Counted from the first letter of the stretch, positions 40,294 through 49,753 are shown. The stretch is 64,000 nucleotides of DNA from Carboxylicivirga linearis (GCF_018271995.1 NZ_JAGUCO010000010.1:83540-147539), one strand, 5' to 3'. Numbers and translations are program-made. Notes: a model not told the origin generated them from the sequence alone.

Positions 40294-40323
40294 TTTCGGT
40301 AGTGTTTTTATTCTTTATATTTG
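40294..40323 (+). promoter_or_regulatory. Promoter of membrane AraC regulator gene
   Basis: Exact -7 box TATATTTG (40316-40323) with TTTC (40294-40297, one base from TTTG) 18 bp upstream. The start codon lies 27 bp beyond the -7 box. Confidence 0.5.
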
Positions 40324-40350
40324 TTTTAACTAAAATGCAAGGAACTAGAA

Positions 40351-41457
40351 ATGACGGAACGATCGTTATTAAATATCTTACTCTCAAAATATTTCATAGG
40401 TATATTTGTAGGCTTAACTGTGATTCTGATTGTAGTAATAAGTTATTTTTCAAGTATTAAAGATCTTGTGATCTTTCCAAGCGAGGAAGAATATACTTTT
40501 GGAGGATATACCGATAAAGTCAATCAGGGAGCATCTGAGATTATTGAACTTACTATCTCTGATTCTACCTTATTATTTCATTTTAGACTGAAAGAAGGAT
40601 TTTTTAGTCCTTATGCTGGCTTTAGTATTTCTCGCAAAGATGGTAAGTCCATTGATGCATCCGAATATAACCAGATTAGCTTGTGTGTATTAGGGGAAAA
40701 TATTAAGCGATTAGGTGTAGGAGTTTATGGAGTGTTGAATGATGCTGATGAAGAAGGGGAGAATCTTTTTCATTCCTATTTAAATATATCAGATGTTAAA
40801 GAAATTTATCATATTTCTAAAAGTCAGCTTCAACATCCCGACTGGTGGGAAGATTTATACCAGATAACGGATTCAGAGAATGATGAGCCGGATTTTTCAA
40901 GGATTATGCATTTAAATATAGGTTCTGCTTATTCACCAGATATCAACACGGATAAAACCATAGAAATTTACACAATCGCTTTTACAAGGGATAATTCACG
41001 GCTTTTTACGCTTCTGGCTATTGTTTATATTGTATTAATTGTATCGTTGTTTGTTTTCTTTTATATACGTCTTTATATAAACAAAAAGGGAGACTCGGTA
41101 ACAGTTACTTATCAGCCGGTTGAATTAAAAAAAGAGAATGCTGTGGAAGATGATATTTGTCTGGGGTTTATAAATCTACACTTTCATGATAATGATTTAA
41201 ACCTGGATGTAGTAGCAGAAAAAACAGGTGTTAGTCAACGAAAAATTACCAATCTTATCAATAATCGATTCAATTGTAATTTTAAAAGCTATATCAATCG
41301 AATTAGAATAAATGAGGCGAAACGATTACTAAGTGAAACTGATATGAACATTGGTGAGATAGCATACAAAGTAGGGTTTAATAATCAAAGTCATTTTAAT
41401 CGAGTCTTTAAAGCAGAAAATAATATCAGCCCTTCGGAATATAGAGAAAATCAATGA
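40351..41457 (+). CDS. Membrane-anchored AraC-family one-component regulator
   Basis: 368 aa. A membrane helix at ~13-33 (YFIGIFVGLTVILIVVISYF) is followed by a ~180-residue extracytoplasmic beta-rich domain (~40-215; FHFRLKEGFFSPYAGFSISRKDG, IDASEYNQISLCVLG) that resembles jelly-roll sugar-binding folds. A second helix (~220-242, LLAIVYIVLIVSLFVFFYIRL) and a cytoplasmic AraC helix-turn-helix pair (~270-366, LDVVAEKTGVSQRKITNLINNRFNCNFKSYINRIRINEAKRLL, IAYKVGFNNQSHFNRVFKAE) complete it. There is no kinase or receiver: the sensor would act on the DNA-binding domain directly across the membrane. It is in the same orientation as the adhesin array and next to it, so control of those genes is a reasonable inference. 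The ligand is unknown. Confidence 0.82.
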   Translation: MTERSLLNILLSKYFIGIFVGLTVILIVVISYFSSIKDLVIFPSEEEYTFGGYTDKVNQGASEIIELTISDSTLLFHFRLKEGFFSPYAGFSISRKDGKSIDASEYNQISLCVLGENIKRLGVGVYGVLNDADEEGENLFHSYLNISDVKEIYHISKSQLQHPDWWEDLYQITDSENDEPDFSRIMHLNIGSAYSPDINTDKTIEIYTIAFTRDNSRLFTLLAIVYIVLIVSLFVFFYIRLYINKKGDSVTVTYQPVELKKENAVEDDICLGFINLHFHDNDLNLDVVAEKTGVSQRKITNLINNRFNCNFKSYINRIRINEAKRLLSETDMNIGEIAYKVGFNNQSHFNRVFKAENNISPSEYRENQ

Positions 41458-41518
41458 TTTGGTATTCTGTTATTTAACGAATAGAGATTGGCAAAGGAAT
41501 ATGGTGTGATAAAATAAT

Positions 41519-41550
41519 AAAGCCTGTAAATCATTCGATTTACAGGCTTT
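41519..41550. terminator. Strong hairpin terminator after the AraC regulator
   Basis: Perfect 14-bp stem AAAGCCTGTAAATC (41519-41532) and GATTTACAGGCTTT (41537-41550) with a 4-nt loop. A-rich on the left and T-ending on the right, so usable in both directions. It is 62 bp past the AraC-type regulator stop codon. Confidence 0.82.
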
Positions 41551-41553
41551 ATT

Positions 41554-41571
41554 GTGATCCCGACAGGATCA
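41554..41571 (-). other. Possible tRNA 3'-end relic (or simple palindrome)
   Basis: Read on the minus strand, ATCCTGTCGGGATCAC resembles the T-stem 3' strand plus acceptor strand of a bacterial tRNA, and the hairpin at 41519-41550 would be its terminator. No T-loop, anticodon or D arm is present. The segment TGATCC-cgaca-GGATCA is also a plain 6-bp palindrome. Confidence 0.3.
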
Positions 41572-41851
41572 TGAATAATTTGTTATGTTGTTTATTATCA
41601 ATAAACTAATAAGCGTTTAAAATAATGGGTCTCTTTAAAGTCTCTTTCAATATTTTGTCAACAAATTTATGAAAAAATAATTGACAATAAAATAGAAAAC
41701 ACTTTAGTATTAAAATCATTAAATTGATCATTTTTAATTTAACTCTTAATCTCATAATTATTAGATGAAATCATAATTACTTCTTCATTTTTATTTCAAT
41801 CAACTTATATATGTATACATCAATAGATATTTGATTGTAAAATAGTGCTAG

Positions 41852-42022
41852 ATTTCTCTCATTTTTTCAATAGGGAGCAAATATAATGCTAGTAGTCTAA
41901 AATCTTATGGGCAAGAAATTCTTGATTACGCAGAACAATATAATATCGATCGTATAATCATTATCTTAAAAAGATTTCCACTATTAATAGATGAATTAAG
42001 GGAGCAGATCAGTAATAATTAA
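41852..42022 (+). pseudogene. C-terminal remnant of a hybrid histidine kinase
   Basis: An open frame of 56 codons with no start (a TAG precedes it at 41849) reads ...YNASSLKSYGQEILDYAEQY, then NIDRIIIILKRFPLLIDELR, ending at TAA 42020. This is the characteristic helical end of Bacteroidota hybrid kinases (pattern L..yG..L...A..fdI..I...L..fP.li..L). It aligns with the tail of the intact kinase next door (ELTMLGEDLESSANSFDIEK IISLLKAYENITQKLIE, two adjacent segments). The rest of the gene is gone. Confidence 0.7.
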
Positions 42023-42414
42023 TTCAGTGTGATTATCTCATAAGGTAAAGTTCGGAATCAGAATTAAATAGGAGGGATTCATACATAGGTTAGTAACACT
42101 GTTGAATGTTTTTATAAAGCTAAGTCCTTCCTTTTTCTAATTATTTTACAACTAAATTGCGAATGAATAATGATTAATAAAATTCGATTGTAAAGTTACA
42201 TCTAGCTTTGTATCAGTTATACTTTTAGAGTACAAAATTCTTTAAATGGAATAAAGAGCAATTCTATTCATTTAGTGAACAAATAATTCTTTCTCAGGTT
42301 TAATTAATATCTAATTAAGATGTTGTTAATCAGTAATTATTAGGTTTTTTTTGAAAGTGGGGTATTTTTATTACCTTATATCTAGTTAACTATAACTGAC
42401 AGAAATAGAGCTCA

Positions 42415-45400
42415 ATGTTTACTTATAAAAGATTACTTAAGGTTATTATTTTTTTGTATCTGCTCATATCCAGTAGTTATGCACAACTAAACATTATTGA
42501 AAAGAAAAAAACAAACCATACTCAAAAGATTGTAATTGCTGCTGAGACCAATTATTTGCCATTTTCATTTGTAAATGAGAACGGTAAACCCGATGGCTTT
42601 TCTATTGAATTGTTTAAAGCAGCTGCAAAGGCTGTTGATTTGGATGTAGAAATTGAGTTGGGTATTTGGTCGGATAATTTGGAGGATCTACAAAATGGAA
42701 TCGTGGATGCTATTCCAATTATGGCAAAAACCCCGGATAGAGAAGATCGATTTGATTTTTCCAATCCTTATTATTCGATGACAGGAACTGCCTTTGTTAG
42801 AAGTAATGAAGCGAGCATTCGTCAATTTGATGATATAGAGGGAAAGCATCTTTTAGTAATGGAAAAGGACAACGGACATGAATATTTGCTTCGAGAAAAC
42901 TTGACAGATAATATAGTCACAACCGTATCACATCAAGAAGCATTTAGGGTTTTAGATAGTGGAAAATATGATGCTGTTATAGCTCAACGGATTGTTGGAT
43001 TGAAAATATTGGATCAATTACAGCTAAAAAATATTGAACCTGTAAAGTTTAGTTTGCCCAATTATTACGGGGATTTCTGTTTTGCAGTGAATAAAGGAGA
43101 TTTAATTTTATTAGAAAAGTTAAATAAAGGCTTACTAAAGATTGTTGACAATGGTCAGTATAATCAAATACACAATAAGTGGTTTAGTATTAATAATACC
43201 TCCCCATTAAGTTATCAAGAAATTCTTAAAATTATTCTTATAGTTTTAGCTATAGTAATAGTTTTTGGTAGTGCTCTTACAATATATCTTCTTAGGAATA
43301 GTGTTGACAAGAAAACCAAGTTGTTAAAGACAGAAATAGAAAAGCACAAGGATACTTTAATGAAGTTGCAGTATCAGAATAATTTACAAGAGCTGACTGA
43401 AAATGTAACGAAAGTTGGCGGATGGTTCTTTAATGCTGAAAATAATAGACTATCGGTAACTAACGGATTGTATCAAATCCTTGAATTGGATAAAAATCAA
43501 AAAACACTATCTAATCTTGATGAGTTTGTAAGTTTATTTAGTGATAAATATAGGAATCTACTTCTTTCAAAAATTGAAGATGTATTGGACGGCGAACCTG
43601 ATTTTTCTATAAAGCTTGAATACAATACCAATAACTTATCAAGAAAGTGGTTTAATGTTATTGGTAAAACCAGAAGAGAAAATGGTAAGGTTAAAATTAT
43701 ATATGGTAATGTTCATGATTATACAGAAAGAATAGTAGGAGAAGAGAAAAAGCAAAAAAGCGAATTGTTGTATCGGTTAATATTTGATCAGAACCCATTT
43801 CCTATGTTTATTTATGATCAAAAAACATTGAAATTTTTAAATGTTAACGACACAGCATGTAGAAAGTATGGATATAAAAAGAGTACTTTTCTTGAACTTG
43901 CATTTGAAGATTTATTACCTAAAGATCAATATTTAACGATTAAAGAGGATATTGAATTATCAAAGAACACAATGAACTATCAAACGACTGCTAGGAGGCA
44001 TCGTTTAAAAAATGGCTGTGAAATAATTGTAGATACCTATTCACATCCATTTCAATTAGAAGGGCCAAGTGCGAGACTGGTTGTTGTTAACGACATAACA
44101 GAAAAAAAGAAGGCTTTAGAGCAAATCAAAATAAGTGAAGAAAGATTAAATTTTTCACAGGTTACTGCCAATATGGGTAGTTGGATGAAAAATCTGCAAT
44201 CAGGAGAATTTAGCTGTTCTAAAAATTTCATTAATCTTCTTCAATTATCTGATTACAAAAAAATAGAGAATGTGATAGATATTTTTGGAAATGTTCATCA
44301 CGATGATGTTTACCTATTTGATGGAGTTAATTGGAATAATGTATTAATGAAGCGTAAATCAATGAATCTGAGATGTGTTGGTTCGGATGATAAGATTAGG
44401 TGGATGCAATCAGACTTAGAAGGGCAGTATGAAGAAGGTAAGTTAGTTGAAGTTTCAGGTGTTTTAATTGATATAACTGAAAAGAAAATAGCAGAAAAGA
44501 AACTCCTACAGCAAAATGAGAAACTTAAATCCATTATTAATTCCATACCTGATAAGATCTTTGTGCATAATTTTGATGGAGTGTTTTTAGAAGCATATAC
44601 ATCAGACCCCTCAGGTTTTATACAACCTAAGAGCAAATTTATTGGAACTAATTTAAAAGATGTTTTTGGTGAAGAAAATGGTCAATTAAATATAGACAAA
44701 ATTAGGGAGTGTATTCAGTATCAGCAGTTGGTAAAGCATGAGTTTTCACCTGTTATTAAGGGTAAAGTTATGCACCTTGAAGTAAGAACGGTCCCTTATA
44801 TGAAAAAGAAAGCTATACGGTTTGTAAGAGATGTAACAGATCGCGTAGAGAAAGAATATGAAATTCAAAAACTTAGTTTAGCTGTAGAGCAAAGTCCTGT
44901 TTCTGTTGAGATTACAGATTTAGATTTTAACATATCCTACGTGAATAATGCATTTATTCATAAAACGGGTTATAGTCGTGATGAATTAATAGGCAGCAAT
45001 CCTCGTTTGCTTAAATCTGGAATTCACAAGAAAGAATACTATGAAAGATTATATAAGACAATATTATCTGGAGAGTCTTGGACTGGAGAAATTCAAAATA
45101 AAACCAAAGAAGGAAAATTGCTATGGGAACATATGACTATTACTCCTATTAAAAATACTCAGGGAGATGTTCTAAATTACATGGCAATAAAGCAGGATGT
45201 AACTAAAAGGAAAGAATATGAGCAGTTAATATTGAAATTAAATGAAAGTCTAGAGGATAAAGTCAATGAAAGAACGAAACAGCTTACAGAATTAAATAAT
45301 AAACTAACAGAAGAAATAGACATACGATCGCAGATTGAAGATGCCTTGCTAACTAAAACAGAAGAATTGGAAAGTTTTTTTAGCCTTACTCTAGACTTCT

Positions 45401-47181
45401 TATGTATAGGAAAAATTTCAGGGGTATTCGTTAAGATTAATAATGCTTGGATTAGGCAATTAGGATACGCATATACTGAGTTGGAAGGTCACAATGTGTT
45501 GGAATTTATACACGAGGACGATTTAGATATGACCAAACAGGCTTTGCGGCAATTGTCAGATAAGGAGGAGGTTAGGAATCATATATCAAGATTTAGAAAC
45601 AAAAAGGGCGAATATCGATATTTAGATTGGCATGCGGCATCATTAAATGAATCCATCTATGCTGCAGCCAGAGATATAACAGAACAGAAAGAATATGAAA
45701 AAAACCTTTTAAGGGCTCAAGAAGAGGCTTTTAGAGCCAATAATGCGAAGAGTGAATTTCTAGCTAATATGAGTCATGAAATTCGTACACCAATGAATGC
45801 GATACTGGGCTATTCTAATTTGCTGTCAATTAGTGTTGAAGATAAAAAACAAAAGCGGTTTTTAAATTCTATAATTACAAGTGGCAATTCGTTGTTGAAT
45901 CTTATTAATGATATACTCGATTTGTCAAAGGTTGAGGCTGGGAAAATAGAACTAGTACCAGATTATGTTGAGCTTACATTGTTTTTTAAAGAGTTTGAAA
46001 GGATATTTTCATTAGCAGCCCAAGAGAAAGGATTAGAATTAGATATTGATATAAATGCACCATCAGGGATTTCAGTACTTATTGATAGCTCAAGGTTACG
46101 ACAAATCATTATTAATCTTCTGGGAAATTCAATTAAGTTCACAGATAATGGCTCTGTTTCTCTTATCGTGATGGTGAAAAACAGTAAAAAACCAATCAGT
46201 AGCAATAAGAATCTTGTTGATTTGTTTATCGAAATAAGTGATACCGGTATTGGCATTCCACCTGAGTTTGTCGATAATATCTTTAAGTCGTTTATACAAT
46301 TAAAGGATTTTCATTCAAAAGGAGGTACTGGTTTAGGGTTAGCAATTTGTAAACAGTTAGTCGATTTGATGGGGGGCGAAATAGAACTTGAATCTGAATT
46401 AGGAAAGGGAAGTGTTTTTCGAGTTACATTTAAAAACATACCCCAAAAACTATATACTCCTTCAAAAATTAATGAACCTGTTAATCCTCTTCATGTTGAA
46501 TTTGAAGCAGCAACCATAATGTTGGTTGATGATATTGATGAGAATCGTCAGTTTATAAAAGATGCATTAGATGATTCTAAGATTGAAGTAATTGAGGCTG
46601 AAAGCGCTTCTAAAGCAATGACTCTTCTAAAATTTCATACCCCAGACCTATTTATTATAGATATTAGGATGCCTGGCATTGATGGACATGTATTAAATAA
46701 AGAAATTAAAAAGGATGATAGATTTAAAAATACACCCGTTTATGCTTATTCTGCATCTGTAATGTTAGAACAAGAAAAAATGATTAAAGTTGGAGATTTT
46801 ACAGGGTTATTATTTAAACCGCTTACTCTTCAGGACTTATATATTGCTTTAATTAAACATTTACCTTTTAAGCAAAAGGTAAATGAAGTTAAAGAATTGG
46901 TGCAAAACAAAACTGATAATAAAATAGAGAAGAAGGAGGTATTACTTGAGATTTTAAGAAAAGATTTCTCTAAACGTTACGAATCATTTAAGTTAAGGCA
47001 GCCTATAGATGAAATAAGAAAATTTGGAATCGATCTAAAAGAAACGGGAAAAATTCATAATTACGAGGAATTAACAATGTTGGGAGAGGATCTGGAGAGT
47101 TCAGCTAATAGTTTTGATATTGAAAAAATTATTAGCCTTTTGAAGGCTTATGAAAACATCACTCAGAAACTAATCGAATAG
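42415..47181 (+). CDS. Periplasmic-binding-domain multi-PAS hybrid histidine kinase
   Basis: 1588 aa inner-membrane sensor. Signal ~1-23; a bacterial solute-binding family 3 domain ~36-262 (IVIAAETNYLPFSFVNENGKPDGFSIELFKAAAKA) in the periplasm; one membrane helix ~272-294. Then a run of about six PAS/PAC-like domains (~325-1095), split by a coiled coil (~930-980, LESLEDKVNERTKQLTELN-type). HisKA has His1121 (NMSHEIRTPMNAILG), the HATPase has ISDTGIGIPPEF and GTGLGLAICKQL, and the receiver has Asp1416 (IIDIRMPGIDG). A C-terminal ~100-residue helical tail resembles the remnant at 41852-42022. All catalytic motifs are intact. It probably senses an amino-acid-like or other small solute. The REC-kinase gene starts 11 bp downstream, so both form one phosphorelay operon. 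Confidence 0.93.
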   Translation: MFTYKRLLKVIIFLYLLISSSYAQLNIIEKKKTNHTQKIVIAAETNYLPFSFVNENGKPDGFSIELFKAAAKAVDLDVEIELGIWSDNLEDLQNGIVDAIPIMAKTPDREDRFDFSNPYYSMTGTAFVRSNEASIRQFDDIEGKHLLVMEKDNGHEYLLRENLTDNIVTTVSHQEAFRVLDSGKYDAVIAQRIVGLKILDQLQLKNIEPVKFSLPNYYGDFCFAVNKGDLILLEKLNKGLLKIVDNGQYNQIHNKWFSINNTSPLSYQEILKIILIVLAIVIVFGSALTIYLLRNSVDKKTKLLKTEIEKHKDTLMKLQYQNNLQELTENVTKVGGWFFNAENNRLSVTNGLYQILELDKNQKTLSNLDEFVSLFSDKYRNLLLSKIEDVLDGEPDFSIKLEYNTNNLSRKWFNVIGKTRRENGKVKIIYGNVHDYTERIVGEEKKQKSELLYRLIFDQNPFPMFIYDQKTLKFLNVNDTACRKYGYKKSTFLELAFEDLLPKDQYLTIKEDIELSKNTMNYQTTARRHRLKNGCEIIVDTYSHPFQLEGPSARLVVVNDITEKKKALEQIKISEERLNFSQVTANMGSWMKNLQSGEFSCSKNFINLLQLSDYKKIENVIDIFGNVHHDDVYLFDGVNWNNVLMKRKSMNLRCVGSDDKIRWMQSDLEGQYEEGKLVEVSGVLIDITEKKIAEKKLLQQNEKLKSIINSIPDKIFVHNFDGVFLEAYTSDPSGFIQPKSKFIGTNLKDVFGEENGQLNIDKIRECIQYQQLVKHEFSPVIKGKVMHLEVRTVPYMKKKAIRFVRDVTDRVEKEYEIQKLSLAVEQSPVSVEITDLDFNISYVNNAFIHKTGYSRDELIGSNPRLLKSGIHKKEYYERLYKTILSGESWTGEIQNKTKEGKLLWEHMTITPIKNTQGDVLNYMAIKQDVTKRKEYEQLILKLNESLEDKVNERTKQLTELNNKLTEEIDIRSQIEDALLTKTEELESFFSLTLDFLCIGKISGVFVKINNAWIRQLGYAYTELEGHNVLEFIHEDDLDMTKQALRQLSDKEEVRNHISRFRNKKGEYRYLDWHAASLNESIYAAARDITEQKEYEKNLLRAQEEAFRANNAKSEFLANMSHEIRTPMNAILGYSNLLSISVEDKKQKRFLNSIITSGNSLLNLINDILDLSKVEAGKIELVPDYVELTLFFKEFERIFSLAAQEKGLELDIDINAPSGISVLIDSSRLRQIIINLLGNSIKFTDNGSVSLIVMVKNSKKPISSNKNLVDLFIEISDTGIGIPPEFVDNIFKSFIQLKDFHSKGGTGLGLAICKQLVDLMGGEIELESELGKGSVFRVTFKNIPQKLYTPSKINEPVNPLHVEFEAATIMLVDDIDENRQFIKDALDDSKIEVIEAESASKAMTLLKFHTPDLFIIDIRMPGIDGHVLNKEIKKDDRFKNTPVYAYSASVMLEQEKMIKVGDFTGLLFKPLTLQDLYIALIKHLPFKQKVNEVKELVQNKTDNKIEKKEVLLEILRKDFSKRYESFKLRQPIDEIRKFGIDLKETGKIHNYEELTMLGEDLESSANSFDIEKIISLLKAYENITQKLIE

Positions 47182-47192
47182 GAGATTTAGAT

Positions 47193-48377
47193 ATGAATAC
47201 TATTTTAACTGAATCAGTACACAATAGTCGAATTTTAATTGTTGATGATAATCATAGAAATATACAAGTACTTGCCAATATCCTTAAAGAAGAATATAAT
47301 CAAATTGAATTTGCCACTGATGGCGAAGGGGCATTAAACTGGTTGGATGACCAGAACTTTGATTTACTTTTATTAGATATAGAGATGCCTGATATTGATG
47401 GTTATGAGGTGTGTAAAAGAATAAGAAAAGATACAGGTTTTGATAACTTACCTATTATTTTTTTATCTGCACATAATGATAAAAAAAATATTAGATATGG
47501 TTTTAAAATTGGAGCTCAGGATTTTGTGTCGAAACCATTTGACAGTGGCGAACTTTTAATGAGAGTTAGAAACCATCTTTTAATTAAACACAATATAGAG
47601 AATCATCGTAAGTTAAAAGAATCCCTAGAACAGAGAGTCGAAGAAAGAACTCAGTCTCTTAAAAAAGCTAAAAATGAAGCTGAAAGAAGTGATTCTCTTA
47701 AAACTATTTTTTTACAAAATTTATCTCACGAAATAAGAACCCCATTAAATGGAATATTGGGTTTTACACAAATAATTAAAGAAAATATTGATGATATTGA
47801 AAGTACTAACATTTATATTGATATAATTCAAAATTCAGGGGAAAGAATGTTAGCATTAATTAATGATCTTGTCAATATATCAAAAATAGAATCAGGGGCT
47901 CCAATTGAATTAAATCTATCTACAATCAACATGATTGAAGTAATAGATGAAGTGGTTTCAATCTTTAAGCAGCGAATTATTGATAAGGGGCTTCTTTTGA
48001 AAATAAATATTTCTTTGCCTGAAGATTTTATGTTGGAATCAGATAGAGATAAAATAATTCAAGTATTATCCAATTTACTGAATAATGCAATTAAGTTTAC
48101 TGCCTCTGGATATATTGAAATAGGTTCATATACTGATGATTCCAATTTATATATGTTTGTAAAAGATACAGGTATCGGTATTTTAAAGAAGTTTCATAAG
48201 GTCATCTTCGATCGATTTTTCCAGGCTGATGCACGTTATACAAAAATGTATGAAGGAATAGGTTTGGGATTGTCTATTTCTAAAGCTTTTATAGATGCCC
48301 TTGGAGGTGATATATGGATTGATAGTGAAGAGAATAAAGGAGCTACCTTTAAGTTGTCTTTGCCATTAAATAAATAA
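47193..48377 (+). CDS. Response regulator-histidine kinase fusion, catalytically intact
   Basis: 394 aa soluble protein. The receiver (~12-130) has phospho-acceptor Asp62 (LLLLDIEMPDIDGYEVCKRI) and a conserved Lys in SKPFD. A short coiled coil (~138-168) leads to HisKA with His179 (FLQNLSHEIRTPLNGILGFT) and a HATPase with N-box VLSNLLNNAIKFT, G1 DTGIGI and G2 GIGLGLSIS. No DNA-binding domain is present, so it must relay phosphate to another protein. It is co-transcribed with the preceding hybrid kinase (11-bp gap) and convergent with the exported-protein genes (23-bp gap). Its closest local relative is the minus-strand REC protein at 58274-59377, which has lost its kinase motifs. Confidence 0.93.
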   Translation: MNTILTESVHNSRILIVDDNHRNIQVLANILKEEYNQIEFATDGEGALNWLDDQNFDLLLLDIEMPDIDGYEVCKRIRKDTGFDNLPIIFLSAHNDKKNIRYGFKIGAQDFVSKPFDSGELLMRVRNHLLIKHNIENHRKLKESLEQRVEERTQSLKKAKNEAERSDSLKTIFLQNLSHEIRTPLNGILGFTQIIKENIDDIESTNIYIDIIQNSGERMLALINDLVNISKIESGAPIELNLSTINMIEVIDEVVSIFKQRIIDKGLLLKINISLPEDFMLESDRDKIIQVLSNLLNNAIKFTASGYIEIGSYTDDSNLYMFVKDTGIGILKKFHKVIFDRFFQADARYTKMYEGIGLGLSISKAFIDALGGDIWIDSEENKGATFKLSLPLNK

Positions 48378-48400
48378 TTTATTCTACTTAAAATACTAAT

Positions 48401-48850
48401 TTATTCTGCATTACTTTTATAAGCAACTAGTAATCCTGAGCACTCCCTAACTCTATCTTTAAAGTAGGATGGAGCGGATATTTCGATTATTAAATTCGTA
48501 GTAGATTTTACGTAAACCATCTTAGTTTTGCTAAAATTAGTAGCAGCATTGTCATAAAGTATTCTGCGTTTTTCGTTATTTTCAAAAATACGAAAATGAA
48601 TATCACCCAAAGACTTTTTCCCATCTACCGAAAAGAAATAAGTGCGATCTGCATATAAGGTTAACTTTATATTTACAATTTGTTTTTTTCGCAATGAAAA
48701 TGATTTGGACAGTGAACTTACCTTGAATTCTTTTGGTGGAGAGGGGCATTTTTTTTCGTAATTTCGACAGTTTTGTGCATATAATGAATGACTAAGGGTT
48801 ATTCCTAAGATTATTATAAGATATTGTAGGTTTTTCATGTGTTTATTCAT
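48401..48850 (-). CDS. Small secreted beta-rich protein, copy 1
   Basis: 149 aa with a signal peptide (~1-25, SHSLYAQ) and about 120 mature residues of alternating strands. It has Cys near both ends (CRNYEKKC and RECSGLLV), suggesting disulfides. Its central pattern (tRTYFFSVDGKKSLGDIHFRIFENNEKRRILYDN, spanning two segments; LIIEISAP) matches the 160 aa protein at 59429-59911 in length, order and several positions (YNISIV...LSMRILDGKAKKVILDGN; VIIEISAL). I recognise no named family. Two starts are possible: ATG at 48850, overlapping the upstream gene by 8 bp, or ATG at 48838. Either implies tight coupling to the upstream 290 aa gene. Confidence 0.75.
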   Translation of the reverse strand: MNKHMKNLQYLIIILGITLSHSLYAQNCRNYEKKCPSPPKEFKVSSLSKSFSLRKKQIVNIKLTLYADRTYFFSVDGKKSLGDIHFRIFENNEKRRILYDNAATNFSKTKMVYVKSTTNLIIEISAPSYFKDRVRECSGLLVAYKSNAE

Positions 48851-49715
48851 TTTTAATCCATTTATTTCTTAATGTATTTACCTCTTTCCTTAAATGAATA
48901 ATTTGTTCAACATCTATTTGATTCTTACTATCTGAACCAATTATCAACAAATTGTTTTGCTGGTACACTTTATTATTAGAATTTATATCTATAATTGAAC
49001 TGTAGATATTAACTATGGGTTGAATGTTATTTTTAAGTGTTTTAAGTTGATAAAAATCTAAATAATAATTAATCATTTCATTCATATTATCAATGATTGC
49101 TTTCTGTTCTGCTATTCGTTGATTAATAATGTTATTGGATTCTTTGATTTCATAAGAATTAAGCAATATGTATAAGCTTTCAATAATGCCACCAGCCGTA
49201 ATATAAATATAAGCATCTATTCTTTCAGTATCGAGCAAATAATCCGAAGTTAAATCATGCATTTCGTTGGAAATTGCCTTTAACGTATCAATAGAGCCCA
49301 AGTTACTTATAATACGATCTTTTATATTTGTTTCTAAGTATGGGAATAAACTCATCTTTTTAGCAATTTCATTAATAGTATTTAGGTATTTTAAACCTTT
49401 TGATTGTTCGTCAGTTGTAAAGCAATAAGCCATATCTGCTAAATAGATACCAACTAGAATTGTTTGCTCATTGTCAGTCAAATATTTATTTGTAATGTCT
49501 GTGTCGGATAAGAACTCTCCATGGTGATCAAGTTGTTGTTGAATTACATAGGATATAATCTCATCAGGAGCTGGAAATGAGTATATTTCAAGTAAGATTG
49601 TGTCTTCAATGAGATTCATTAAAGGTGGATAGCTATTGGAAGTGATTTGTATTTCAGCTTTTAGGAATATTCCTCCTAGAAAGAATGTAACTATCATTAG
49701 GAGTGTTTTTTTCAT
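48843..49715 (-). CDS. Exported helical protein, copy 1
   Basis: 290 aa, signal peptide ~1-20 (GGIFLKAE), no lipobox. The mature part is helical, with the conserved pattern FPAPDEIISYVIQQ, then ILVGIYLADMAYCFTTDEQS, then YLNTINEIAKKMSLFP. The protein at 57347-58255 has the same order (LPSPEEIIQYIKSN; LLGMYFADLAYLSSFS; ELIKTIDVMMKDLELNP), so the two are paralogues. The end (EQIIHLRKEVNTLRNKWIKN) also matches (CQAIAQVRNKIIENLD). No known family is recognised. Lying 38 bp after the giant PKD gene and overlapping the small beta protein gene, it is part of a three-gene operon that probably builds or serves the PKD surface structure. Confidence 0.8.
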   Translation of the reverse strand: MKKTLLMIVTFFLGGIFLKAEIQITSNSYPPLMNLIEDTILLEIYSFPAPDEIISYVIQQQLDHHGEFLSDTDITNKYLTDNEQTILVGIYLADMAYCFTTDEQSKGLKYLNTINEIAKKMSLFPYLETNIKDRIISNLGSIDTLKAISNEMHDLTSDYLLDTERIDAYIYITAGGIIESLYILLNSYEIKESNNIINQRIAEQKAIIDNMNEMINYYLDFYQLKTLKNNIQPIVNIYSSIIDINSNNKVYQQNNLLIIGSDSKNQIDVEQIIHLRKEVNTLRNKWIKNE

Positions 49716-49753
49716 TTTTTAAGAGATTTAAGTTATAGTTTTATGTTTCTTTT

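Larger units (their letters stand above)
41458..42414. other. Decayed intergenic region with gene remnants
   Basis: 957 bp with no intact gene. Visible contents: terminator hairpin (41519-41550), a possible tRNA 3'-end relic (41554-41571), the C-terminal remnant of a hybrid kinase (41852-42022), a purine-rich GGAGGGATTC element (~42070) resembling the spacer between the next two kinase genes, and an AT-rich leader before 42415. Confidence 0.7.
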
